Assembly (NCBI RefSeq): GCF_035920365.1
Contig: NZ_CP109150.1
Location: forward strand, 2,108,001-2,172,000
Reading direction: 5' to 3'
From: Micromonospora sp. NBC_01740
GTDB taxonomy: Bacteria; Actinomycetota; Actinomycetes; Mycobacteriales; Micromonosporaceae
DNA: 64,000 nucleotides
Below, one piece after another: positions 1 through 7,401 of this stretch; position 1 is the first letter of the stretch, and every line of letters starts with the position of its first letter. The notes beneath the pieces were generated by a model. The model saw only the letters and a list, made by a program, of their open reading frames with translations, made no database searches and was not told the origin of the DNA. Both the position numbers and the translations under genes were made by a program.

Positions 1-2054
1 AGGTCGTCCGGCTCGCCGGTGGCCTCGGCTCGGGCGGCGGCCCGGTCGAGGCGGGCCTGCTCCCGCCGGTCGGCGCGGATCCACTGGCGGACCAGCACGA
101 CCAGCACGATCGCGGCGGGGATCTCCCCGAACGCCCAGGCGATGCCCGCGCCCAGCCGCTGGTCCTCCAGCAGCGACGACGCCCAGTCGGGGTGGACGGC
201 GACGTACCAGTCCGGCGCGATGACGCTGGTGGTCTGCATCAGCACGAGGCCGAAGAAGCCGTGCGCCATCATCGCCGCGAGGTGGATGATCACCAGGATG
301 GGGTGGGGGAGCCTCGGCCGGCCCGGATCGACCCCGATGAGCACCCAGAACAGCAGGTACCCCGCGACCACGAAGTGCGTGAGCATGGCCAGGTGGCCGA
401 GGTGGGAGCGCATCAGCGTGCCGAGCAGGTCGCTCAGGTAGAGACCGAAGAGGCTGCCGGCGTAGATGCCCAGCGCGACCAGAGGATGGGTGAGCAGCCT
501 CGCGGGCCGGCTGTGCAGCACCAGCAGAAGCCACTCCCGGGCACCACGGACCTGCGGGTCGGCGGGGCGACGCAGGGCGCGCAGCGCGAGGGTGACCGGG
601 GCGCCGCCGACGAGCAGGATCGGCACCAGCATCGACAGCACCATGTGCTGCACCATGTGGGCGCTGAACAGCACGTACGCGTAGCGGGCCACGCCCAGGT
701 TGGTGACGGCGGCCAGCAGCAGCAGACCGGCCGACCAGCTCGCGGTCCGGGCCAGCGGCCAGCGGTGCCCGGCCCGGTGCAGCCGCCACACCCCGGCCAG
801 GTAGCCGCCGATGCCGAGGACGGTGAGGGTCAGGAAGAACATGTCCGGCAGCGGCTGGCCCACCAGGCGTTCCGGGGTCGGCGCGGCGGGCATCGGGAAG
901 CCGAGCAGCTCGGTGATCGGATCGGCGTCGAGCGGGTCCTGCGTCACCGGGGTGGGGCTGCGGGACAACGCCACCGCCAGCCCGACGGTGGCGGCGAACA
1001 CGACCACCTCGCCGGCGGCAAGCCGGGCGAACGCGCCGCGTCGACCCGTACGCAGGGCCGGCAGGGTCCGCGACCGGTGCACGGCGCCCAGGGTGCCCAG
1101 GACCGCCAGGGCGACGAGCTTGCCGAGGACCAGCCAGCCGTACCGGGACTGCCAGAGCTGGGCGACGTCGCCGAGGCGTACGGCCGCGTTGGCCGATCCG
1201 CTCACCGCGACGGCCACGAAGCAGCCCAGAGCGAGGCGGCCGTACCGGTGGGCGGCGTCGGCGAGCTGCCGGCTGCGGCGGACCATCAGCAGCGCCACCA
1301 GCCCGCCGACCCAGAGGGCGGCGGCCAGCACGTGCAGGGCGAGGCTGGACACCGCGATCTGGTGGTTGCCCGCCCCGGCGGCGTGCCCGGTGAACGCCGG
1401 CGGCAGCACCCCGACCAGCGCGACCAACGCCGTCACGGCGGCGAGCCCGCGCGACACGCCCGCCCGGGCCAGCACGGCCACCGTCAGCGCCAGCCCCGCC
1501 TGGAGCAGCAGCGCCTGCCCCTGCGAGATCGAGGTGGCGAAGCTGACCACGGTGGGGGCGCCGAGCCCGTCCACGGGGACGCCGAGCAGGTCCGAGACCG
1601 TCAGCACGATCAGCGTCACCGCGGCCACCGCCCAGCCCGCCGCCGCCGTGCCCGCGCGGCGCAGCAGCAGCCAGCCGTACGCCGAGACGCTCCGCCCGTC
1701 GCCGGGCAGCAGGAAGGCCGCCGTCACCAGCATCCCGACCGTCAGGGTGGCGAGGCCGTCGGCGAGCAGCCGGACCACGGGCAGCGCCCACGCCGTGACC
1801 GGCCCCGGATCCGGCAGCCCGGGGATCGCGACCGCGAGCGCGTCGCCGGCCCGCAGACCGAGTAGGAGTACGGCCACCGCCGACGCCACGGCCGCGACGG
1901 GTACGAGCCACGCGCCTCGCCCCCGGGAGCCGGGACGGACGCCGGCGCCGGGCGGGCCCGCGACCGGCCCGGCGTCACCGGGCGGCGTCGTCGCCACGGC
2001 GTCGGCGTCCGGGCCCCGGGCGGGCTGGGCGGGGCGGGAGGTGGTGTCTGGCAC
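1..2054 (-). CDS. CopD-CtaG fusion: copper import / cytochrome oxidase assembly membrane protein (3' end off window)
   Basis: Multi-pass membrane protein whose C-terminus runs off the left edge. The N-terminal half (after about 55 Pro/Gly/Ala-rich residues) reads as a CopD domain: helices followed by a stretch with WVGGLVALL and GKLVALAVLG. The C-terminal half, from about residue 385, is a CtaG (caa3-type) domain with the family's AHMVQHMVLS and THPLVALGIYAGSL segments. CopD proteins move copper across the membrane and CtaG domains are linked to copper delivery to cytochrome oxidase; fusions of the two are common in actinomycetes (family knowledge). I chose the GTG start at 2054 because AAGGGA lies 8 nt upstream. 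It follows copC by about 90 nt on the same strand, so it is probably the last gene of a sigma/anti-sigma/copC/copD operon. A long opposite-strand frame over this region is a codon-bias shadow. Confidence 0.85.
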   Translation of the reverse strand, partial: MPDTTSRPAQPARGPDADAVATTPPGDAGPVAGPPGAGVRPGSRGRGAWLVPVAAVASAVAVLLLGLRAGDALAVAIPGLPDPGPVTAWALPVVRLLADGLATLTVGMLVTAAFLLPGDGRSVSAYGWLLLRRAGTAAAGWAVAAVTLIVLTVSDLLGVPVDGLGAPTVVSFATSISQGQALLLQAGLALTVAVLARAGVSRGLAAVTALVALVGVLPPAFTGHAAGAGNHQIAVSSLALHVLAAALWVGGLVALLMVRRSRQLADAAHRYGRLALGCFVAVAVSGSANAAVRLGDVAQLWQSRYGWLVLGKLVALAVLGTLGAVHRSRTLPALRTGRRGAFARLAAGEVVVFAATVGLAVALSRSPTPVTQDPLDADPITELLGFPMPAAPTPERLVGQPLPDMFFLTLTVLGIGGYLAGVWRLHRAGHRWPLARTASWSAGLLLLAAVTNLGVARYAYVLFSAHMVQHMVLSMLVPILLVGGAPVTLALRALRRPADPQVRGAREWLLLVLHSRPARLLTHPLVALGIYAGSLFGLYLSDLLGTLMRSHLGHLAMLTHFVVAGYLLFWVLIGVDPGRPRLPHPILVIIHLAAMMAHGFFGLVLMQTTSVIAPDWYVAVHPDWASSLLEDQRLGAGIAWAFGEIPAAIVLVVLVRQWIRADRREQARLDRAAARAEATGEPDD

Positions 2055-2147
2055 GTCGGTGTCCCTTGGGTTCGGGGAGGGCGGCGGTTCGCGTCCGGGG
2101 GCGGCCCGGGGCGCGGTGCCGGAGGGGCGGGGTCGGGGTGCTGCCGG

Positions 2148-2798
2148 TCAGCGGGTCTCGCGGCGCCGGCGCAGCAGCAGCGCGGTCCCGCCGAGGACGG
2201 CGACCAGGACCCCGGCGGCCAGCAGCACGCCGCCCGTCCCGAGGCCGCCGGAGCCGGTCGCGGCGGCGGGGTCGACCGACCCGGCGGCCGGCGGGGCGGC
2301 AGCAGCGGTCGGGGCCGCGGCAGCGGTCGGTGCGGCGGCGGCAGACGCGGCGGCGGCCGGCGGATCGGTGACCGCCCCGGTCGCCGTGCCCGCCCCGCCG
2401 GTGGTGTCGCCGCCGCCGGCGACGGTGAACCGGTACGACCCCTGCACCGGATGCCCGTCGGCGGAGACGATCCGGTAGGCGACGGTGTAGGTGCCCTCGC
2501 CCAGCGTCTCGTCGACGGTCACCGTGCCCTTCGTCCCGTCGACGGTGGGCCCGCCGGTGGGGATCTTCCGCCGGGCGGCGTCGGTCAGCGCGATGGTGGT
2601 GAAGGTCGGGTCGAGCCGCTGCGCGAACTCCAGCGTGACCCGCGTCGGTGGTGTCGTCAGGCGGTCGCCGTCGGCGGGGCTGGCGGCCCGCAGCGTGTTG
2701 TGCGCGGCGGCGGGGGCGGCCGGTACGAGCAGCAGCGCGGCGGCCAGCGCGGCGGCGACGAGGGCCGCGACGGTCGGGCGGCGGGACGGGATGTGCAT
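2148..2798 (-). CDS. CopC-domain periplasmic copper-binding protein, membrane-anchored
   Basis: 216-residue exported protein. Residues 1-32 are a Sec signal peptide ending in an Ala run. Cleavage there would leave His33 as the first mature residue, and an N-terminal His is the Cu(II)-binding feature of CopC proteins. The CopC beta-sandwich follows (ASPADGDRL, then the RVTLEFAQRL and VAYRIVSADGHPVQGSYRF segments that define the family). An Ala/Pro-rich linker (about 145-185), one C-terminal transmembrane helix and an RRRR stop-transfer tail anchor it outside the membrane. It sits directly upstream of the CopD-CtaG gene, its usual partner. Role as a copper chaperone or buffer at the cell surface is inferred from family and context. 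Confidence 0.88.
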   Translation of the reverse strand: MHIPSRRPTVAALVAAALAAALLLVPAAPAAAHNTLRAASPADGDRLTTPPTRVTLEFAQRLDPTFTTIALTDAARRKIPTGGPTVDGTKGTVTVDETLGEGTYTVAYRIVSADGHPVQGSYRFTVAGGGDTTGGAGTATGAVTDPPAAAASAAAAPTAAAAPTAAAAPPAAGSVDPAAATGSGGLGTGGVLLAAGVLVAVLGGTALLLRRRRETR

Positions 2799-2849
2799 GT
2801 CTGGCGCTTCTCCTGGTTGGTGGTGGTCGGCCGGGCAGCTGGTGACCGG

Positions 2850-3605
2850 TCAGGCCGCGCGGCGGTCGGAGACGTGGGCGGAGCCGGGATACGGCGACGG
2901 GAGCAGCCGCAGCCCCGGTGCCTCCGTGGGCTCGTCGGCGGGCAGGCTCCAGCGGGGTTCGTCCGGGCGGCTGCGCCGCGCCGGGCCGTCGGGGCGCAGC
3001 CCCGGGCGGGACAGGGCGACGACGATGACGTAGCCCGCGAGCAGGAAGCCGTGGCTGACCAGCCGGGCGGTGTCCACCCGCCCGGTCAGCAGGTCGTTGA
3101 CCGACAGCAGCGCCAGCATGCCGACGAAGGCGCTCAACATCGGCACCAGTCCGGTCGGCGGGGTGCGCCGGGCGGCCACGAAGAGGAAGCCCGCGCCCAC
3201 GGCGACGTTCCACGCCGCCGACTCGTGCCACAGGTGCCCCGACATCAGCCCGCCGGTCGCCGCGTGTGCGTGGGCGCTCGCCGTGCCGCGTCCGATCTGC
3301 GCCAGGCCCAGCACGAGTTGCAGCGCCCCGACCAGGCCCAGGACCGCCCGCAGCGTGAGCACGACCCGTTCCCGCCGGCGGCGCGGAGCCGGGGCGGGCA
3401 GCGCGCCGAGGATGGCGTCGGTGCGGTCGTCACCGGCGACGGCGACCGACAGCCGCGCCCGGCGGGTCACCGCCGTGGCCCGGTCGTACCACGTCCGGCA
3501 GCCGGCGCAGCCGGCCAGGTGGGCCGCCACGGCTGTCCGCTCGGCGGCGGTCTCCTCCCCGTCCAACTGCGCCGACAGCACCTCACGCCACTGCTCACAC
3601 CCCAT
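2850..3605 (-). CDS. Zinc-finger anti-sigma-type membrane protein
   Basis: 251 residues. The N-terminus carries the ZAS (zf-HC2) signature: Cys3, then His29, Cys33 and Cys36 in Hx3Cx2C spacing. This is the zinc-binding fold by which anti-sigma factors clasp ECF sigma factors in the cytoplasm. It is followed by about five predicted transmembrane helices between residues 80 and 200 and a Pro/Arg-rich tail. His residues lie near the second helix (SAHAHAA, SGHLWHES) and could be metal-sensing (inference). It starts 88 nt downstream of an ECF sigma gene and lies upstream of copC. The simplest reading is a membrane sensor that releases the sigma factor in response to copper or envelope state. Many proteins of this type are annotated only as zf-HC2 domain proteins. 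Confidence 0.82.
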   Translation of the reverse strand: MGCEQWREVLSAQLDGEETAAERTAVAAHLAGCAGCRTWYDRATAVTRRARLSVAVAGDDRTDAILGALPAPAPRRRRERVVLTLRAVLGLVGALQLVLGLAQIGRGTASAHAHAATGGLMSGHLWHESAAWNVAVGAGFLFVAARRTPPTGLVPMLSAFVGMLALLSVNDLLTGRVDTARLVSHGFLLAGYVIVVALSRPGLRPDGPARRSRPDEPRWSLPADEPTEAPGLRLLPSPYPGSAHVSDRRAA

Positions 3606-3692
3606 GTACCGGTAGTCGTCCCGGACCCGTCGTTGGTTCCCGCGCAGTTTCGTGGGCCGTAGCCTTCCCGCAGGTCAGCGCGGGCGGGTGGG

Positions 3693-4259
3693 TCAACCGG
3701 TGGCGTCGCCGCCCCGGCCCGCGTCCGGCTCCGACCAGCCGTGCGCGGCGGCGACCAGATCCTCCCGGGCCCGGGCCACCCGGGAGCGGATGGTGCCCAC
3801 CGGGCAGCCGCACACCTCCGCGGCCTCGGCGTAGGACAGGCCCAGCACCTGGGTGGCGACGAACGCCTCCCGCCGGTCCCTGGGCAACGCCGCGATGAGG
3901 CGTTCGAGCACGACCTGCCGGTCGAAGCCGCTGCGCGCCGGGTCGGGGACGTCGTACCCGTCGGGCATCGGCACCGTGCGCGGCCGTGACGTGACGGTAC
4001 GGACGTGGTCCGCCGCGACCCGGCGGGCGATGGCGAGCAGCCACGTCCGCGTCGAGGAGCGTCCGGCGTACGACGGCAGCGACCGCATCGCTCGCAGGAA
4101 GGTCTCCTGGGTCAGGTCGTCCGCCTCGCGGGGCGCGACCAGCGCGGCGAGGAAGCGGCGGACCTGCTGCTGCGTCGCCCGGACGAAGCAGGCGGCGGCC
4201 GTCCGGTCACCCCGGCCGGCGGCCAGCGCCCACGCGGTCAGCTCCGCGTCGTCAGCCAT
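3693..4259 (-). CDS. ECF-family RNA polymerase sigma factor (copper operon)
   Basis: 188 residues. Region 2 is clear (FVRATQQQVRRFLAAL, then the -10-binding EADDLTQETFLRAMRSLPSY). Region 4 has the helix-turn-helix LGLSYAEAAEVCGCPVGTIR followed by SRVARAREDL. The reading frame stays open further upstream, but ATG 4259 has a strong GGAGGTG ribosome site 4 nt away and begins exactly where sigma homology starts, so I reject the longer version. First gene of the run sigma / zinc-finger anti-sigma / copC / copD-ctaG. Divergent from the amidohydrolase gene, with about 200 bp of shared upstream DNA. Autoregulation is likely by analogy with other ECF/anti-sigma pairs. The layout recalls mycobacterial SigC, which has been tied to copper, but orthology is not shown here. 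Confidence 0.88.
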   Translation of the reverse strand: MADDAELTAWALAAGRGDRTAAACFVRATQQQVRRFLAALVAPREADDLTQETFLRAMRSLPSYAGRSSTRTWLLAIARRVAADHVRTVTSRPRTVPMPDGYDVPDPARSGFDRQVVLERLIAALPRDRREAFVATQVLGLSYAEAAEVCGCPVGTIRSRVARAREDLVAAAHGWSEPDAGRGGDATG

Positions 4260-4462
4260 CCGGCACCTCCGTGTCGGCCACCGGAGGGCGGGTGCCCGAC
4301 GGTGATCACGACGGGTCGTAGTAGTGACTGGTCGGTAGCGTACCGCAAGCGGCCCGGTGGCGACCCTCCCCGACGCCCCCGCCGCCGGGTGCCACCGCGC
4401 CCGTCGCCGAGGGCTGCTGTCTAGCATGGACGGCCCCGCCCGACCGTCGAAGCAGGCAGCCC

Positions 4463-6061
4463 ATGACCGGTACGGTTTTCGAGAACGCCCGGATCCACAC
4501 CCTCGACCCCGCCCGTCCGCACGCCGAGGCGATGCTGGTGCGCGGCGAGCGCATCGTCGCCGTCGGGGACCTCGACGAGTGCCGTGACCGCGCCGGCGCC
4601 GGCGCGCGCCGCGTCGACCTCGGCGGGATGACGGTGCTGCCCGGCCTGATCGACAGCCACCTGCACTCGGCGCTCTACGTGCGCGGCCTGGAGCAGGTGG
4701 ACCTGCGCGGCACCACCAGCCTCGACGAGGCGCTGACGCGGATCGCCCGGCACGCGGCCACCCTGCCGCCCGACGCCTGGCTCTTCGGCGGGCGCTGGGA
4801 CAGCCACAAGTGGGACCGCCCGGTGCAGCCGACCCGGGCCGACCTGGACCGTGTCTGCCCGGACCGGCCCGCCGTGCTGCCCACCATCGACGGGCACACC
4901 ACCTGGGTCAACACCGCCGCGCTCCGGCGACTCGGCATCGACGCCGGCACCCCCGATCCGATCGGCGGGCAGATCGTCCGCGACGAACGCGGCGAGCCGA
5001 CCGGCATCCTGCGGGAGGCGGCCGGCGACGCGGCGTACGACGTCATGCGCACCTCGCTCAGCGGTGACCTGGTCGCGCAACTGCGCACCCACCTGCCCCG
5101 GCTGCTCTCCGTCGGCCTGACCAGCATCCACGACATCGACGGGCAGGACTGCCGGGCCGCCTACGAGACCCTGTACGCCCGGGGCGAGCTGCCGCTGCGG
5201 GTGCACAAGTCGATCCCGTCGACCGCGTTGGACGAGGTGATCGACCTGGGCTGGGCGACCGGCGACGGGGACCGCTGGCTGAGCACCGGCCCCGTCAAGA
5301 TCTTCACCGACGGGGCGCTCGGCTCGCACACCTGCCTGATGACCGAGCCGTACGACGGCGAGCCCGACAACCACGGCATCGCCGTCACCCCGGCGGAGGA
5401 GTTCGAGCGGCTGGTGGCGAAGGCGGCCGGGGCCGGCATCGCCGTGGCGGCGCACGCCATCGGCGACGCGGCGAACGGGATGGTGCTGCGGGCGTACGCC
5501 AACTGGCAGGAGTCGGCGCGCACCAACCCGACGGCGGTACGGCGGCTGCGGCACCGGATCGAGCACACCCAGCACCTGCGCCCGGCGGACGTGCCGCTGC
5601 TGGCCCGGCTGGGCGTGATCGCCTCGATGCAGCCCACCCACTGCACCAGCGACATCCCCCTGACCAGCCGGATGCTCGCCGGCCGGGACCTCGCCTCGTA
5701 CGCCTGGCGCAGCCTGCTGGACGCCGGCGCGACGGTGGCCTTCGGCTCGGACGCCCCGGTGGAGGACCCGGATCCGTTCTTCGGCATCCACGCCGCGGTG
5801 ACCCGGCAGCAGCCCGACGGCACCCCGCCCGGCGGCGTGGACCCGCACGAGCGGGTCGATCTCGACACGGCGCTGCGCTGCTTCACCGAGGCGGGCGCGT
5901 ACGCCTCCTATGAGGAGCACCTGAAGGGGCGGCTGACCCCGGGGATGCTCGCGGACTTCATCGCGCTGCCCACCGACCCGTACCGGGTCGAGCCGGCGGA
6001 CCTGCGCGACCTCACGGTGGCGCTCACCGTGGTCGGCGGGGTCGTGCGCTGGCAGCGCTGA
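4463..6061 (+). CDS. Amidohydrolase family protein (YtcJ type)
   Basis: 532 residues, typical length for YtcJ-like metal-dependent hydrolases. After a small beta-sandwich it shows the metal-binding HxH (His66/His68 in GLIDSHLHS), a kinked-barrel segment ending in KIFTDGALGSHT, the histidine-bearing AVAAHAIGDAAN and RIEHTQHL, and the catalytic Asp in FGSDAPVEDPDPF. The C-terminal TPGMLADFIAL strand closes the beta-sandwich. These enzymes hydrolyse C-N bonds in the cytoplasm; the substrate cannot be told from sequence. ATG 4463 opens a well-conserved N-terminus (FENARIHTLDPARP). Divergent from the sigma gene and convergent with the PP2C-like gene, so probably monocistronic and unrelated to its neighbours. 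Confidence 0.9.
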   Translation: MTGTVFENARIHTLDPARPHAEAMLVRGERIVAVGDLDECRDRAGAGARRVDLGGMTVLPGLIDSHLHSALYVRGLEQVDLRGTTSLDEALTRIARHAATLPPDAWLFGGRWDSHKWDRPVQPTRADLDRVCPDRPAVLPTIDGHTTWVNTAALRRLGIDAGTPDPIGGQIVRDERGEPTGILREAAGDAAYDVMRTSLSGDLVAQLRTHLPRLLSVGLTSIHDIDGQDCRAAYETLYARGELPLRVHKSIPSTALDEVIDLGWATGDGDRWLSTGPVKIFTDGALGSHTCLMTEPYDGEPDNHGIAVTPAEEFERLVAKAAGAGIAVAAHAIGDAANGMVLRAYANWQESARTNPTAVRRLRHRIEHTQHLRPADVPLLARLGVIASMQPTHCTSDIPLTSRMLAGRDLASYAWRSLLDAGATVAFGSDAPVEDPDPFFGIHAAVTRQQPDGTPPGGVDPHERVDLDTALRCFTEAGAYASYEEHLKGRLTPGMLADFIALPTDPYRVEPADLRDLTVALTVVGGVVRWQR

Positions 6062-6130
6062 CCGGGGCCGTCGCTCGGGGTCGCCCCTTGCCCGCCACCC
6101 CGCGTTCGCCCGCCGGGCCGGGGTCGGCGG

Positions 6131-7099
6131 TCAGGCGGGCCGCTCGGGCGGCAGGTCGACCACCAGTGCCGGGCCGGTCCGGCGGCCGCCGCCGGGGCGT
6201 CGGGTCAGCGCGACCACGGCGTCCGCGGCACGCGGGGACCGCAGCGCCTCCTCGGTCGGCCGGCGCGGCCCGGCGTCGGCCGGGGCGACCGTCAGTCGCC
6301 GGGCGCCGGCCGGCGCCTCCGTCACGCTGGTCGCCGCCCCGGTCAGGCCGAGCGGGCCGGCGTCGGGCAGGTCCGCGGGACGGGCCCCGTCTCCGGCGTG
6401 CGCGGTGACGTCCGGGCCGCCGCAGCGCAGCAGGGTGACGCGCCCCTCGGGGGAGACCTCCACCAGGGTGGCGGCGAGGTAACCGCCCGGGGCGATGCCC
6501 CGCACGAGGTCGTCGAGGGCCCCGGCGATCCGCGGCAACGATCCGCCGCCGCGCAGGGCCTCGTCGCGGAAGGCCGACTCCAGCGCCCGGGTGTGCTCCG
6601 GGCGGGCCAGGGTGGCGCCGTGCGCCACGCCGAGGAGGACGCGCAGGCCACCCCGGCGCAGCGGTACCGCCGCCGCGACCTCCCCGGGGGCGCGGCAGAC
6701 GGCCAGCGCGGCGCGTCCCGTGCCGGCGGGCATGGTGAACACGGCGACGTCGCGGGGCGCGGGCACGCGGGCGACGGCCCGCGCCTCGCGGCGTCGCCTG
6801 GCCCAGGCCAGCAGCGGTACGGCGGCCAGGCTCGCCGCGGAGGCGCCGAGCGCCCACGGATCGGCGCGGTGTCCGGGTACGACGGGAACGACCACGGACG
6901 CCGCCAGCAGGACGGCCGCCCAGGCGGAGATCAGCGCCGCCACCCGGGGGCGGGTGGACACGCCGAGCAGCCCCGGAAGCAGCACCCAGCCGAGCGGCGT
7001 GCTCACCTCGGCCACACCCATCACGAGGGCGTTGCCCGTCGCCCCGGCGAGAGCCGTCCGGGTCGACACCAGCATCCCACTCCGCATCGCCCCACCCAT
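6131..7099 (-). CDS. Degenerate SpoIIE/PP2C-like membrane protein
   Basis: 322 residues. Four hydrophobic helices fill residues 10-90, then a basic linker (ARRRREARAVAR). The C-terminal 200 residues follow the outline of SpoIIE-type serine phosphatases: AVCRAPGEVAAAVPLRRGGLR, LLGVAHG, SAFRDEALRGGGSLPRIAGALD, then YLAATLVEVSPEGRVTLLRCGGP. In active enzymes the second block is GDVxGxG with a metal-binding Asp; here it is GVAHGAT, and no replacement acid is near. It therefore probably lacks phosphatase activity and may bind a partner instead (inference). ATG 7099 has GAGGG 5 nt upstream; two further in-frame ATGs follow at 7087 and 7075. The upstream extension to 7315 is poor protein and is excluded. 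Confidence 0.7.
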   Translation of the reverse strand: MGGAMRSGMLVSTRTALAGATGNALVMGVAEVSTPLGWVLLPGLLGVSTRPRVAALISAWAAVLLAASVVVPVVPGHRADPWALGASAASLAAVPLLAWARRRREARAVARVPAPRDVAVFTMPAGTGRAALAVCRAPGEVAAAVPLRRGGLRVLLGVAHGATLARPEHTRALESAFRDEALRGGGSLPRIAGALDDLVRGIAPGGYLAATLVEVSPEGRVTLLRCGGPDVTAHAGDGARPADLPDAGPLGLTGAATSVTEAPAGARRLTVAPADAGPRRPTEEALRSPRAADAVVALTRRPGGGRRTGPALVVDLPPERPA

Positions 7100-7355
7100 C
7101 CGTCGCCCTCGATTTCCGGCACCGTCGCGTCGCGCCCGGGTGCGCGTCGTCGCCCTGCTCGCCAGGTCGCCAAGGGTATCCGCAAGGTGGGCGATCGCCT
7201 CCTGATCATGATAAGCAGGAGGGGCGCGGGCGACGAGGCCGCCGCATCGGCCCCCGTGGACCTCCCGACGGGAGGCCGACGGCCGGTCGTTCGCGCCGCC
7301 GGCGGGCACGGGCACGCCGGCGGCGCCGTATCGCCGATATGCAGATTCGCTCCTT

Positions 7356-7379
7356 ACCGGTTAGGGTTGGCTAACCGGT
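7356..7379. promoter_or_regulatory. Palindrome upstream of mrpA (operator or 5' UTR hairpin)
   Basis: Perfect 9-bp inverted repeat, ACCGGTTAG and CTAACCGGT, around a GGTTGG spacer, ending 22 nt before the mrpA start codon. Size and position fit a repressor operator or a leader hairpin. The remaining 7100-7355 DNA between the divergent PP2C-like and mrp genes shows no gene; their promoters must lie there. Confidence 0.55.
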
Positions 7380-7401
7380 TGTCGAACTCTGGGGAGGGTA
7401 T

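Noticed and set aside
7361..7379. Iron box upstream of mrpA (TTAGGGTTGGCTAACC)
   Set aside because: Shares the TTAGG and GGCTAACC blocks with the iron-box consensus, but the symmetric palindrome here has a 6-nt spacer instead of 1 and its outer arms (ACCGG/CCGGT) do not fit; antiport genes are not usual IdeR targets.
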